Below, piece by piece: positions 13,527 through 21,735 of a stretch of DNA of 22,743 nt. The stretch comes from Deltaproteobacteria bacterium. GTDB taxonomy: Bacteria; Desulfobacterota; Desulfobacteria; Desulfobacterales; B30-G6. The stretch's first letter is position 1; each line of letters begins with the position of its first letter. A program made the translations under genes and the position numbers. The notes under the pieces were generated by a model. The model had not been told where the DNA came from. It did not search any database and saw only the letters and a list, made by a program, of their open reading frames with translations. The stretch spans positions 1 to 22,743 of the forward strand of contig QMMS01000034.1 in NCBI GenBank assembly GCA_003647375.1, in the 5' to 3' direction.

Positions 13527-15146
13527 ATGATGTCGCGTTTTGTTAAAAATCCTATGACCCGCAGACGTATATCACGCTTTAAGGAGATGAAGCGTGCCTA
13601 TATTTCACTATGGATTCTTGCACTTCTGTATATGTTCAGCCTCTGCTCTGAAATTATCTGCAACAATGTTCCGCTCTATGTAAAGTTTCATGGCAAGTCT
13701 TATTTCCCTGTGGTCAAGTTTTATCCGGAGGATACGTTTTTGGGAAATGGCAAACATACGCGGCCTGATTACCACCAGGTTAATACAAGTTCTGAATTTC
13801 TGAACAGTGAAAATTACATGGTTTTCCCGCCAATCCCATATGGCCCGTTTCAAAGCCTGGATCCTGCGCTTGTCGAGGTGTCCGATCATGTCACTGCCGC
13901 ATTTAAGCCGCTTCCCATGGTGGGGACGGCCAATATCCGAAATGATTTTTCCATTGTAAAATCATTCAGACTCGGGGCATTTCTGGGTTTGACAGACAAG
14001 GACATCCAAAACAGGCGTATTACAGACTTTTTCAAGATCCCACCGGAAATCAGGGCTGCCATCGAGCTCAGGTTTTCAGGCAAGGAAGCCCCATCTCTCT
14101 CCATGGTGACCACGGGACCCGAAGGCGAAAACATTAAGGCATCCCTGTCGACTCACAGGGGAAAAAAGCGCCGGCCGAAAACAGTTAGAATTACCTTCAG
14201 AGAAGGGGTGACTCCGGGTGCTGATGGCGGGGGACATGCATTCGAGCTTACGTTCAATCGAAACCTGGCCATGGTCGAGGAGGTCTCGAAACCGGGGGCA
14301 GAAAATAGTTGGGACTCGCTTTTAGATGCTCAGCAAGCGGTCATCAAGGAAAACGTCCGAAATCGATATTTCGGCCCCGTGGACAACCTTACAATCTCCA
14401 TGAGCAACCGAAAGTACCGCGTTGACTTTCTTAAAGAAGATGTCAGATTTCCTTTTCCACCAGTCAAGGGGCACATCATGGGCATTGATGGGGCTGGACG
14501 AGATGTTCTGGCACGCATTCTTTACGGACTGAGAACCTCCATGTCTTTTGGATTGTTGCTCGTTGTCGGGTCCATGGTCCTGGGCATTGCCGCCGGAGCG
14601 ATTCAAGGCTATTATGGCGGTCTTCTGGACATAACAGGTCAACGGTTTATTGAAATTTGGAGTGCGTTGCCGTTTTTATACATCATGATACTCATGGGGT
14701 CCATTTACGGCAGGAGTTTCTCCCTGCTGTTGTTCTGCTACGGGCTTTTTAACTGGATCGGGATATCCTACTATGTTCGGGCAGAATTTTTACGCCTGCG
14801 GAAACTTCCCTTTGTGGAGGCGGCAAAGTGCATGGGGGGCTCATCCTTTAAGATTATATTCAAGCATATTTTACCCAACGGCATGGTTCCGGTGATTACC
14901 TTTTTCCCCTTTTCACTGGTGGGCGCCATCGGCTCACTGGCCGCACTGGACTATCTCGGTTTCGGTCTACCGTCGCCGACGCCAAGTTGGGGGGAATTGC
15001 TTTATCAAGCCCAGCAGTATCGATGGGCATGGTGGTTGATTCTCTATCCATCCCTTGCTTTGTTTATTGTCATGCTCCTGGGTGTATTTGTGGGTGAAGG
15101 CATCCGGAATGCTTATGACCCCAAACGATATACGAGACTGATATAA
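13527..15146 (+). CDS. yejE: Peptide ABC transporter permease, YejE type, with long periplasmic insert
   Basis: This is the second permease of the importer. The first about 110 residues (SLWILALLYMFSLCSEII, then PLYVKFHGKSYFPVVKFY) and the part after about residue 310 (GHIMGIDGAGRDVLARILYG onward, the coupling loop FVEAAKCMGGSSFKIIFKHILPNG, and DYLGFGLPSPTPSWGELL) match the YejE pattern. E. coli YejE has about 340 residues; this one has about 540. The extra about 195 residues (roughly 112-307) are inserted in the periplasmic region after the first membrane segment and look like a folded beta-rich domain. The start is uncertain: ATG at 13527 is used, and a TTG at 13515 would overlap the yejB stop as TTGA. 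The stop overlaps the next start by one base (TAATG). Confidence 0.9.
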   Translation: MMSRFVKNPMTRRRISRFKEMKRAYISLWILALLYMFSLCSEIICNNVPLYVKFHGKSYFPVVKFYPEDTFLGNGKHTRPDYHQVNTSSEFLNSENYMVFPPIPYGPFQSLDPALVEVSDHVTAAFKPLPMVGTANIRNDFSIVKSFRLGAFLGLTDKDIQNRRITDFFKIPPEIRAAIELRFSGKEAPSLSMVTTGPEGENIKASLSTHRGKKRRPKTVRITFREGVTPGADGGGHAFELTFNRNLAMVEEVSKPGAENSWDSLLDAQQAVIKENVRNRYFGPVDNLTISMSNRKYRVDFLKEDVRFPFPPVKGHIMGIDGAGRDVLARILYGLRTSMSFGLLLVVGSMVLGIAAGAIQGYYGGLLDITGQRFIEIWSALPFLYIMILMGSIYGRSFSLLLFCYGLFNWIGISYYVRAEFLRLRKLPFVEAAKCMGGSSFKIIFKHILPNGMVPVITFFPFSLVGAIGSLAALDYLGFGLPSPTPSWGELLYQAQQYRWAWWLILYPSLALFIVMLLGVFVGEGIRNAYDPKRYTRLI

Positions 15147-16129
15147 TGCCGCAGACACTTCTTAGCGTATCGAATCTGACGGTGTCGTTCAAAACCGATG
15201 ACGCTTTTTTTACCGCAGTCGACGATGTGTCCTTTGACATCCATCGCGGGGAAGTTGTCGGCCTCGTGGGCGAATCCGGATGTGGGAAATCAGTGAGCGC
15301 GTTAAGCCTGCTACGCCTGATTCCCTCTCCACCGGGAAGCATTGAGAACGGCCGGGTTTTGTTTAAGGGGAACGATCTCTTAAAAACCGGGATCGAGATG
15401 GTACGCAAGGTACGCGGCAAAGAGATCAGCATGATATTCCAGGAACCGCTATCGGCCCTGTCCCCTTTGCAAAGAATCGGTCAGCAAATGGTGGAGACGA
15501 TTCAGATACATCAGCATATGTCAAAATCAAGGGCCTGGCAGATGTCTCTTGAATGGCTTGGAAAGGTAAAAATACCCGATGCAGCGGAAAAGATGCACGC
15601 CTATCCATACCAGTTGTCAGGAGGAATGCAACAACGCATCATGATCGCCATGGCCTTGATGATGAGCCCGGAGTTGGTTATTGCCGATGAACCCACAACA
15701 GCCCTGGATGTGACCATACAGGCGCAGGTATTTCAGCTGATTCGTGAGATGAAGGAGGAGCGAACATCCATTCTTTTGATTACGCACGACATGGGCGTCG
15801 TTTGGGAAATGTGTGATCGTGTTCTGGTGATGTATGCATCCAAAATAGTTGAAGAGGGGACCATGGAGGACATATTTTCGGCGCCGTCACACCCGTATAC
15901 GTACAGCCTTTTAAAATCGATTCCCACCTTATCCGATGGTAAGGGAAATCGACTGGCCGTGATACCCGGCAGTGTTCCATCTCCGGAGAATTATCCATCC
16001 GGATGCCGGTTTCGTGATCGATGCCCCTTTGCATTTGAAAAATGCAGAACGGAGATGCCGGAATTGATTCCGGTATCAGACAACCACAGGGCGGCATGTT
16101 TTGTTGCCGGCAGATGGAATGAATTTTAA
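15146..16129 (+). CDS. Peptide ABC transporter ATPase, first subunit (OppD/DppD type)
   Basis: This is a cytoplasmic ATPase subunit powering the peptide importer. The 327-residue product has Walker A GESGCGKS (42-49), Q-loop Q99, signature LSGGMQQ (157-163), Walker B LVIADEP (177-183) and H-loop H214. The C-terminal oligopeptide-transporter domain has the Cys set C287, C293, C300 and C318 ([15 protein letters not shown]), which binds an iron-sulfur cluster in characterised relatives. The start shares one base with the permease stop, indicating coupling. In E. coli the two ATPase halves are fused in YejF; here they are separate genes, and the partner is the RAYT-fused gene that begins 2 nt after this stop. 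Confidence 0.95.
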   Translation: MPQTLLSVSNLTVSFKTDDAFFTAVDDVSFDIHRGEVVGLVGESGCGKSVSALSLLRLIPSPPGSIENGRVLFKGNDLLKTGIEMVRKVRGKEISMIFQEPLSALSPLQRIGQQMVETIQIHQHMSKSRAWQMSLEWLGKVKIPDAAEKMHAYPYQLSGGMQQRIMIAMALMMSPELVIADEPTTALDVTIQAQVFQLIREMKEERTSILLITHDMGVVWEMCDRVLVMYASKIVEEGTMEDIFSAPSHPYTYSLLKSIPTLSDGKGNRLAVIPGSVPSPENYPSGCRFRDRCPFAFEKCRTEMPELIPVSDNHRAACFVAGRWNEF

Positions 16130-16131
16130 TC

Positions 16132-17757
16132 ATGGAAAAATTTAAAAACCAGTATCGCATACCATCAGCACGCCTGCAATCATGGGATTACGGCCAAAAT
16201 GGCGCGTATTTTGTAACCATTTGTACGAAAAACAGGGCTTCTTATTTTGGTGATGTGATCGACGGAAAAATACAATTATCACAAACAGGTCAAATGGCAG
16301 AAAGATTTTGTAATGAAATACCGAACCATTTCCCCTATATTGATTTAGGTCGTCATGTTGTGATGCCAAATCATATGCATATTATCATTATTATTTGCAA
16401 ATCGGATGATAATGGTAGAGACGCGATTAATCGCGTCTCTACGGGTGGAATAACGGAAAATAAAAATCCAATGTTGCATGACAATTTATCCCGGGTAATA
16501 CGTTGGTATAAAGGGCGTGTCACATTTGAATCACGAAAAATAAACGCAGGATTTGCCTGGCAATCACGATTCCATGATCACATTATCCGAAACGAAAAAT
16601 CATTTAACGAAATAACAGAATATATTAAAGCCAATCCGGAAAAATGGGAAAAGGATAAATATTATAAAGATCGTGACAATCGGTCACAGGGTGGTTCCCG
16701 GGATTGTAAAGACGCGATTAATGGTGGAGACGCGATTAATGGTGGAGACGTGATTAATGGTAGAGACGCGATTAATGGTAGAGACGCGATTAATCGCGTC
16801 TCTACGGGTCTTATTGAGGTCAATAATCTCAAGACCTGGTTTCCTGTTCGCAGAGGGATTTTGTCCCGAACCATTGGTTATGTCAGGGCGGTGGACGGCG
16901 TCTCTTTTGCGCTGCAGAAGGGGGAAACAATAGGTCTTGTGGGCGAATCCGGATGCGGCAAGACAACGCTTGGCAGAACACTGGTGGGACTGGAAAAGAT
17001 TCATGATGGTCATATAAAGTTTGAAGGAAGGGAGCTTGCCGGTCTTTCACGAAAAGAACTGAGAGAGTTGCGTCGCAAAATTCAGATCATATTTCAGGAT
17101 CCCCTCTCGTCTTTGAATCCGCGCATGAATGTTTTGGATATCATCACGGAAGGGATATCCGAATTTAAATTGATAGATGGGGATCGTGAGGAAGCAGCCA
17201 GGGGTATTTTGAAAGATGTGGGCCTCGATGCCGATGTATTATACCGTTACCCCCATGAATTCTCAGGCGGTCAGCGGCAGCGTATCAACATTGCCAGGGC
17301 AATATCCCTTAAACCTGATTTTATTGTTTGCGATGAGCCTGTCAGTGCCCTCGATGTTTCCATCCAGGCCCAAATAATCAATCTGCTCCTGGATCTAAGA
17401 GAGAAATATCATCTTTCCTATCTGTTTATCTCACATGACTTGAGTGTTGTCAGTCATATTGCCAACCGGATTGCGGTGATGTATCTGGGACGAATTGTAG
17501 AGTTCGGAGAGACGGGTGACATCATTTTTCACGCAAAGCATCCCTACACAAAGGCGTTGATTTCTGCGGTTCCGCGCCCTGGATCCCACAGGGCGCAATG
17601 GTCGGCGCTTGAGGGGAGTACGCCCTCTCCATCTGCGCCCCCGAAAGGATGTCGTTTCCATCCCAGATGCCCGGAGGCTATGGCTGTCTGCCGCAAAGAG
17701 GCCCCAAGGGAAATCGATACGGCAGGGCATACGGTGAGTTGTCATCTTTACACATGA
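16132..17757 (+). CDS. RAYT transposase fused in frame to peptide ABC ATPase (OppF/DppF type)
   Basis: This is one open frame of 541 residues. Residues 1-180 are a REP-associated tyrosine transposase: [10 protein letters not shown], the HUH motif in MPNHMHIII (H81, H83), [14 protein letters not shown], and a probable catalytic Tyr164 in [10 protein letters not shown]. Residues 95-106 are translated from a REP palindrome inside that domain. Residues 193-226 are a translated repeat array (DAINGG units). Residues 227-541 are a complete ATPase: [16 protein letters not shown], Walker A GESGCGKT (271-278), Q322, FSGGQRQ (377-383), Walker B FIVCDEP (397-403), H435 and Cys 507/513/520/537. No in-frame ATG lies between the RAYT part and the ATPase. 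The start is 2 nt after the upstream stop and lacks its own Shine-Dalgarno, so reinitiation is likely. Whether the fusion is processed or active is unknown. Confidence 0.9.
   Translation: MEKFKNQYRIPSARLQSWDYGQNGAYFVTICTKNRASYFGDVIDGKIQLSQTGQMAERFCNEIPNHFPYIDLGRHVVMPNHMHIIIIICKSDDNGRDAINRVSTGGITENKNPMLHDNLSRVIRWYKGRVTFESRKINAGFAWQSRFHDHIIRNEKSFNEITEYIKANPEKWEKDKYYKDRDNRSQGGSRDCKDAINGGDAINGGDVINGRDAINGRDAINRVSTGLIEVNNLKTWFPVRRGILSRTIGYVRAVDGVSFALQKGETIGLVGESGCGKTTLGRTLVGLEKIHDGHIKFEGRELAGLSRKELRELRRKIQIIFQDPLSSLNPRMNVLDIITEGISEFKLIDGDREEAARGILKDVGLDADVLYRYPHEFSGGQRQRINIARAISLKPDFIVCDEPVSALDVSIQAQIINLLLDLREKYHLSYLFISHDLSVVSHIANRIAVMYLGRIVEFGETGDIIFHAKHPYTKALISAVPRPGSHRAQWSALEGSTPSPSAPPKGCRFHPRCPEAMAVCRKEAPREIDTAGHTVSCHLYT
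16415..16442. repeat. REP-like 28-bp perfect palindrome inside the RAYT coding region
   Basis: The half-site GTAGAGACGCGATT is followed by its exact reverse complement. The following GGGT is also shared with the second copy at 16778-16805. It is translated in frame as part of [13 protein letters not shown]. Confidence 0.95.
16711..16794 (+). repeat. Tandem 18-bp REP half-unit array
   Basis: There are four full units of GACGCGATTAATGGT[G/A]GA (16711, 16729, 16747 and 16765; the third has GACGTG) and a partial fifth at 16783. The array runs into the second full palindrome. Each unit encodes DAINGG or DAINGR, so copy number can change without breaking the frame. Confidence 0.95.
16778..16805. 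repeat. REP-like 28-bp perfect palindrome at the RAYT-ATPase junction
   Basis: It is identical to 16415-16442 (half-site GTAGAGACGCGATT plus its complement, then GGGT). The ATPase family similarity begins two codons later, at LIEVNNLK. Confidence 0.95.
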
Positions 17758-17800
17758 AAACGCTAATCATCGAGCACGGTTTCGAGTCGCCCTCACGGTC

Positions 17801-17830
17801 TTGACAAATGACCTGTTTATGGACTATATT
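17801..17830 (+). promoter_or_regulatory. Promoter of the toxin-antitoxin pair
   Basis: TTGACA (17801-17806), an 18-nt spacer and TATATT (17825-17830) lie about 30 bp before the antitoxin start. The short inverted arms GACT (17822-17825) and AGTC (17832-17835) straddle the -10 and could be part of an operator for antitoxin autorepression, the usual control of such modules (inference). Confidence 0.65.
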
Positions 17831-17861
17831 AAGTCATATTTTAGAAATGGAGGCATTTTTT

Positions 17862-18137
17862 ATGAAACTGTCAAGCCGGATTAAGCCCATCAGCTACCTG
17901 AAGGCCCATGCTGCTGAAATCATAAGAAACCTTGCTGAACAGCAAGAGCCAATGGTTATTACCCAGAATGGCAAAGCCAAGGTGGTCATACAAGATATCG
18001 AAAGTTACGAGAAAACCCAGCAAACAATAGCTCTCTTGAAGATCTTGGCAATCGGGATGCGTCAGGTTGAGGAAGGCAAATTCTTACCCGTCGAGAAAGT
18101 GATTAAGCGTCTTCGCGAACGGCGGGAGGTTCGGTGA
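17862..18137 (+). CDS. Phd/YefM-type antitoxin
   Basis: The 91-residue product has the Phd/YefM N-terminal DNA-binding fold: ISYLKAHAAEIIRNLAEQQEPMVITQNGKAKVVIQDIESYE is the classic pattern (split here over about 8-48). A variable C-terminal tail (about 55-91, basic KRLRERREVR) would wrap and neutralise the toxin. The ATG at 17862 is preceded by GGAGG (17849-17853) at 8 nt; the same frame is open from 17808 but that part overlaps the promoter. The stop overlaps the toxin start as GTGA, the normal coupled arrangement. It probably represses its own promoter. Confidence 0.93.
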   Translation: MKLSSRIKPISYLKAHAAEIIRNLAEQQEPMVITQNGKAKVVIQDIESYEKTQQTIALLKILAIGMRQVEEGKFLPVEKVIKRLRERREVR

Positions 18138-18463
18138 TACCGTTCAGGGTTTTATTTACCAATGATGCAGTACGTGATCTCGAAGAGCTTTATGATTACA
18201 TCGCTCTGCATGATGCGCCTCGAAAAGCAGACTACGTTTTGGATCAGATCGAAAAATCTTTCTCCAAACTGTCCGAATTCCCGGAGCGGGGTGCTTACCC
18301 CAAGGAACTGCTAATGCTTGGAATTCGCGAATATCGCGAGATTTTTTTCAAACCTTACCGTATCATTTACCGGATCATGAAAAAGAACGTCTATGTTCTG
18401 CTGATTGTCGATGGCCGTCGTGACATGCAGTCGCTGTTGCAGCGGCGATTATTAGACGCTTAG
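18134..18463 (+). CDS. ParE/RelE-family toxin
   Basis: The 109-residue product has the ParE/RelE fold signature: FTNDAVRDLEELYDYIA near the N-terminus, KLSEFPERGAYPKEL in the middle, and the core REIFFKPYRIIYRI followed by VYVLLIVDGRRDMQSLL. ParE members poison gyrase and RelE members cut mRNA on the ribosome; the sequence alone does not settle which. The GTG start at 18134 overlaps the antitoxin stop and has GGGAGG (18124-18129) at 4 nt. The terminal residues look intact, so the toxin is probably functional. Confidence 0.92.
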   Translation: MIPFRVLFTNDAVRDLEELYDYIALHDAPRKADYVLDQIEKSFSKLSEFPERGAYPKELLMLGIREYREIFFKPYRIIYRIMKKNVYVLLIVDGRRDMQSLLQRRLLDA

Positions 18464-18495
18464 GGCAACGTAATAGAAGATGTCTTATTGGATTG

Positions 18496-18666
18496 TACCT
18501 TTTTGATCTCCCGGCTTTTTCCGATGATGCCTTCGTGACGATATTTAAGATTGGCTTCTTCCCGCAGATAAAGGTTTTCCGCCTCCAGGGGCGCATCATC
18601 AGGAAGGTTACGCCGCACAACCAGGTTGCCCTTGCGCATCTGGTCCGTCCACCAGGTAAACGATTG
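18496..18666 (-). pseudogene. Decayed fragment of a GAF/sigma-54 regulator gene
   Basis: The minus strand reads NQSFTWWTDQMRKGN, then NLPDDAPLEAENLYLREEANLKYRHEGIIGKSREIKKV. The second part matches the typical junction between a sensor domain and the AAA+ domain in FhlA-like sigma-54 activators (ENxYLREE..HEEIIGxSxxIKKV). The first part looks like the end of a GAF domain, with the intervening residues apparently deleted. The rest of the gene, including Walker A, is missing, and the frame ends soon after. I read it as a remnant, not a working gene. Confidence 0.55.
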
Positions 18667-18680
18667 GTTAAAATCATATC

Positions 18681-18709
18681 TTGACGAGATTACAAATATT
18701 CCATAAATC
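18681..18709 (+). promoter_or_regulatory. Candidate sigma-70 promoter of the histidine kinase operon
   Basis: TTGACG (18681-18686), a 17-nt spacer and TAAATC (18704-18709) lie just before the kinase start. Transcription would begin very near the ATG at 18716, which has no Shine-Dalgarno, so the message may be leaderless or the true start may be the ATG at 18731. Confidence 0.4.
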
Positions 18710-18715
18710 AAGTAT

Positions 18716-20266
18716 ATGGTTAAATCTAACATGTCACAAAGGATTGCTGATTTATACCAGCCTGTCATCCAGCTTACCAAAGGGATTATCCTCATCTTGG
18801 ATCAGGATGGAAAGATTATCAGTTTTAATGAATATTTAGAATCAACCACAGGATATTCTTATTCAGAGCTCACCCAAAAAAATTGGTTTGATCTGCTTCT
18901 CGCTGAGCAGGAGAAGGATTCGGCAAAGCGATATTTTCGACGTTTCATTCTTAAAGGCAAGCCGGCAAAAAAAAATATCATCACCAGAATAATTACCCGT
19001 TCCGGCGGAGAACTTTATGTCGAATGGCACTACAAGCAACTTAAGGATGAAGCATCTGAAAACGTCATTGGATTGTTGGCAATCGGTCAGGACGTGTCAG
19101 AGCGTGTTAAACAAGAACAACAGCTCTTGAATGAGCGAAATCAGCTAATCGAAAGAAATAAGGAACTCACCTGCCTCTACAGCATGGCAAAGATTGTTGG
19201 GCAAAATAGACCCCTTCCCCGGATGCTGGAGTCCATTGCCGCCATTATTCCGCCGGCGTTTCAATACCCGGCGAACACTAGGGCAATTATCCGCTTGGAT
19301 CAGCATTCCTATGGTGATCGTAGAACTGCAATAGATCATCCTACTCTGACTGAAAACCTATCTGTCCAGAGAATTTTTCGGGGAAACATTGAGGTAATTT
19401 ACTTGCCTCCAAAAAATGATCGCAAAGTGGATACCCCCCCCTTTCTCGATGAAGAATGCGCCCTTCTGAGAACGATTGCGCATCATCTTGCTCTGGCCAT
19501 CGAGAAAAAGGAAGCGCTCGATAATAAAGCCGAGATGGAAAACCAGCTGCGGCATTCAGATCGACTGGCAAAAATAGGGCAGTTGACTGCCGGTGTGGCT
19601 CATGAACTGAATGAACCCCTTGGAAACATACTTGGATTTTCCCAACTGTCATCAAAGGTTACTAACCTTCCAGAACAAGTCTATAGTGATCTGGAAAACA
19701 TTGTTAAAGCTGCTTTGCATGCCAGGGAAATCATTAAAAAACTGATGTTTTTCAGTCGTCAGACCCCACCGCGGGAAACCCTGGTAAACCTGAACCGACT
19801 GATTGAAGACGGTATTTATCTGTTTGAGTCACGATGTGCTAAGAATGGAATTACGGTGACAAAAAAACTTCACCGGAACTTGCCGGCCATAAAAGCCGAT
19901 CTGTCCCAGTTGCAACAGGTATTCACCAATCTGATCGTCAATGCACTTCAGGCCATGCCCGAAGAAGGTGCGTTGAGCATCGAAACCTCATTTGACGAAG
20001 ATCATGCTTACCTGGTGGTTCAGGACACTGGTATCGGTATGACTCAGAAAACATTAAAACAGATTTTTCTGCCGTTCTTTACAACCAAGGATATCAGACA
20101 AGGAACCGGTCTAGGACTTTCTGTGGTTCACGGCATCGTTAAGTCCCATGGCGGCAGTATTGACGTGGAGAGCAGTATCGGACATGGTGCCTGCTTCCGG
20201 ATCAAATTTCCACTGAGAAGGTTATCCCCAGAGGAAAAACATGAATCGAAAAAAAATAGCGCATAA
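18716..20266 (+). CDS. PAS-domain sensor histidine kinase
   Basis: The 516-residue product has no transmembrane segment, so the kinase is probably cytoplasmic. A PAS domain (about 15-130, GIILILDQDGKIISFNEYLESTTGYS, ending IGLLAIGQDVSER) is followed by a coiled linker (130-152), a GAF-like region (about 152-265), a HisKA dimerisation domain with the phosphorylated His296 in LTAGVAHELNEPLGNILGFS, and the ATPase domain: N-box QVFTNLIVNALQAMP (N405, N409), G1 DTGIG (437-441) and G2 GTGLGL (463-468). The final 26 bases overlap the response regulator gene, so they form one operon and a cognate pair. The signal sensed is unknown. The start is uncertain (18716 or 18731). Confidence 0.94.
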   Translation: MVKSNMSQRIADLYQPVIQLTKGIILILDQDGKIISFNEYLESTTGYSYSELTQKNWFDLLLAEQEKDSAKRYFRRFILKGKPAKKNIITRIITRSGGELYVEWHYKQLKDEASENVIGLLAIGQDVSERVKQEQQLLNERNQLIERNKELTCLYSMAKIVGQNRPLPRMLESIAAIIPPAFQYPANTRAIIRLDQHSYGDRRTAIDHPTLTENLSVQRIFRGNIEVIYLPPKNDRKVDTPPFLDEECALLRTIAHHLALAIEKKEALDNKAEMENQLRHSDRLAKIGQLTAGVAHELNEPLGNILGFSQLSSKVTNLPEQVYSDLENIVKAALHAREIIKKLMFFSRQTPPRETLVNLNRLIEDGIYLFESRCAKNGITVTKKLHRNLPAIKADLSQLQQVFTNLIVNALQAMPEEGALSIETSFDEDHAYLVVQDTGIGMTQKTLKQIFLPFFTTKDIRQGTGLGLSVVHGIVKSHGGSIDVESSIGHGACFRIKFPLRRLSPEEKHESKKNSA

Positions 20267-21599
20267 CAGAATTAAAATCCTGGTAGTTGATGATTCACCG
20301 GCCACCTTGGAAGTAATTCAAAGAAATCTCGAAGCAGCCGGTTATGGAGTCTTCACAGCACCAGGCGTGGAACCGGCGATTGCCTTCCTGGAACAGAACT
20401 CGGTGGACCTGGTCATCACCGATATAAAAATGCCCAAAATAAGCGGCTTGGAGCTACTTAAATATGTGAAAGAAAATGTAAAGGGAACCGAAATTATGAT
20501 CATCACCGGCTACCCGTCCATTACAGGTGCGGTAGAGGCGGTCAAAGACGGTGCTGAAGATTATCTGGTAAAACCCTTTACGGATGAAGAGTTGTTGTCG
20601 GCTGTCTCGAAGATGCTCGAGAAGTTGGCAAACCGTCGTGCCGTTGAAGCAAAACCACTGCCAAGCAGCCACAATATTATTGGTAATTCTCCGGGCATGC
20701 AGCATGTATACCGGCTCATCGAAAAGGCCGCTGCCACTAGAGTCAACGTGTTGATTTCGGGGGAGAGCGGCACGGGTAAAGAGTTGGTGGCACGCGCCAT
20801 CCATTACAGCAGTAAAACTGCTTCAGGGCCTTTTGTGACCGTCAACTGTACAGCGATTCCAGATAGCCTTCTTGAAAGCGAGCTTTTCGGCCACGTTAAA
20901 GGGGCCTTCACAGGAGCGCAAGCTTCCCGGGCCGGCTTTTTCCAGATTGCCGACGGAGGGACGCTCTTTCTAGACGAAATCGGGGATGCCAGCCTGAGCA
21001 TGCAAGGGAGACTGCTGCGGGCTATTCAAAACAAGGAAATTTTCATGGTAGGGTCCAGCCGTGTTCAAAAAGTCGACACACGAATCATTGCGGCAACCAA
21101 TACCGATCTGAAACGTCTCGTTAAAAAGGGGCTCTTCAGGGAAGATCTTTATTTTCGGCTCAACGTTGTTGAAATTTCACTGCCGCCTCTGCACGAACGC
21201 GGTGAGGATATCCTGCTACTGGTTCAGCTGTTTATGGAAAAACTTTCCAAAGATATGAAACGCCCGACGCCCCGGTTCTCAGACAAGGTTCTTCAGGTTT
21301 TTAGAAATTATCGTTGGCAGGGCAATGTCCGGGAGCTTGAAAACCTAGTCCAGCGCCTAGTGGTGCTGGTTGATGGTGATTTTATCGATGTTACGGACCT
21401 GCCTGAACAAATGCGATTCAACCTCAACTGGCGTAAAGGTCTGAACCGGCCCTTGGCTGAGGTTGAAGCGGAACATATTGCGAATGTGCTAAACAGCGTG
21501 AAGGGAAACAAAACGCGAGCCGCCGGGATTCTGGAGATTGATCGCAAAACCCTCCGGGAAAAAATACGGCGGGCAAATCTGCCAACCGATACCGGGTAG
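20241..21599 (+). CDS. NtrC-family sigma-54-dependent response regulator
   Basis: The 452-residue product has three domains. The receiver (about 12-125) has acidic D17/D18, phosphoacceptor D61 and K111. The AAA+ domain (about 145-375) has Walker A GESGTGKE (174-181), the sigma-54-contacting GAFTGA loop (221-226), Walker B LFLDEIGD (242-249) and an arginine-rich sensor region ([10 protein letters not shown]). The C-terminal Fis-type helix-turn-helix is at about 412-445 ([20 protein letters not shown]). GAGGAA (20231-20236) precedes the ATG, which overlaps the kinase gene. It should activate sigma-54 promoters when phosphorylated by its partner; I found no convincing -24/-12 site in the window, so its targets probably lie elsewhere. 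Confidence 0.96.
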   Translation: MNRKKIAHNRIKILVVDDSPATLEVIQRNLEAAGYGVFTAPGVEPAIAFLEQNSVDLVITDIKMPKISGLELLKYVKENVKGTEIMIITGYPSITGAVEAVKDGAEDYLVKPFTDEELLSAVSKMLEKLANRRAVEAKPLPSSHNIIGNSPGMQHVYRLIEKAAATRVNVLISGESGTGKELVARAIHYSSKTASGPFVTVNCTAIPDSLLESELFGHVKGAFTGAQASRAGFFQIADGGTLFLDEIGDASLSMQGRLLRAIQNKEIFMVGSSRVQKVDTRIIAATNTDLKRLVKKGLFREDLYFRLNVVEISLPPLHERGEDILLLVQLFMEKLSKDMKRPTPRFSDKVLQVFRNYRWQGNVRELENLVQRLVVLVDGDFIDVTDLPEQMRFNLNWRKGLNRPLAEVEAEHIANVLNSVKGNKTRAAGILEIDRKTLREKIRRANLPTDTG

Positions 21600-21607
21600 C
21601 TTTCCCC

Positions 21608-21634
21608 ACCGGGGCATTCTTCCCCGGTTTTTTT
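21608..21634 (+). terminator. Rho-independent terminator after the response regulator
   Basis: ACCGGGG (21608-21614) pairs with CCCCGGT (21622-21628) and is followed by an uninterrupted T-run to 21634. It closes the two-component operon 9 bp after the stop. Confidence 0.92.
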
Positions 21635-21735
21635 CTCTCCCTCATCCACTTCCTCCACATGCGGACCACCGCAACATCCTTTCCTCTAACCACATATATA
21701 AATCCGAATGCGTTCACTATCAAAACTGCAAAATC

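Larger units (their letters stand above)
16132..16805 (+). mobile_element. RAYT with its REP repeats inserted in the peptide-importer operon
   Basis: The transposase domain (16132 to about 16674) and the two 28-bp palindromes plus tandem half-units (16415-16442, 16711-16805) form a REPtron-like unit. It lies exactly between the first ATPase stop and the conserved N-terminus of the second ATPase. The junctions are inferred from where family similarity stops and starts. No target duplication was identified. An ATG at 16119, in another frame, may be the original start of the second ATPase gene. Confidence 0.75.

Noticed and set aside
16711..16805. CRISPR or VNTR of unknown origin
   Set aside because: Units are half-sites of the adjoining perfect palindrome, with the transposase of the matching class directly upstream, so a REP/RAYT origin explains them.
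21538..21735. Extension of the Cys-rich protein to a start inside the response regulator gene
   Set aside because: It would run through the regulator's end and its terminator; only the last few codons before 21736 look plausible.
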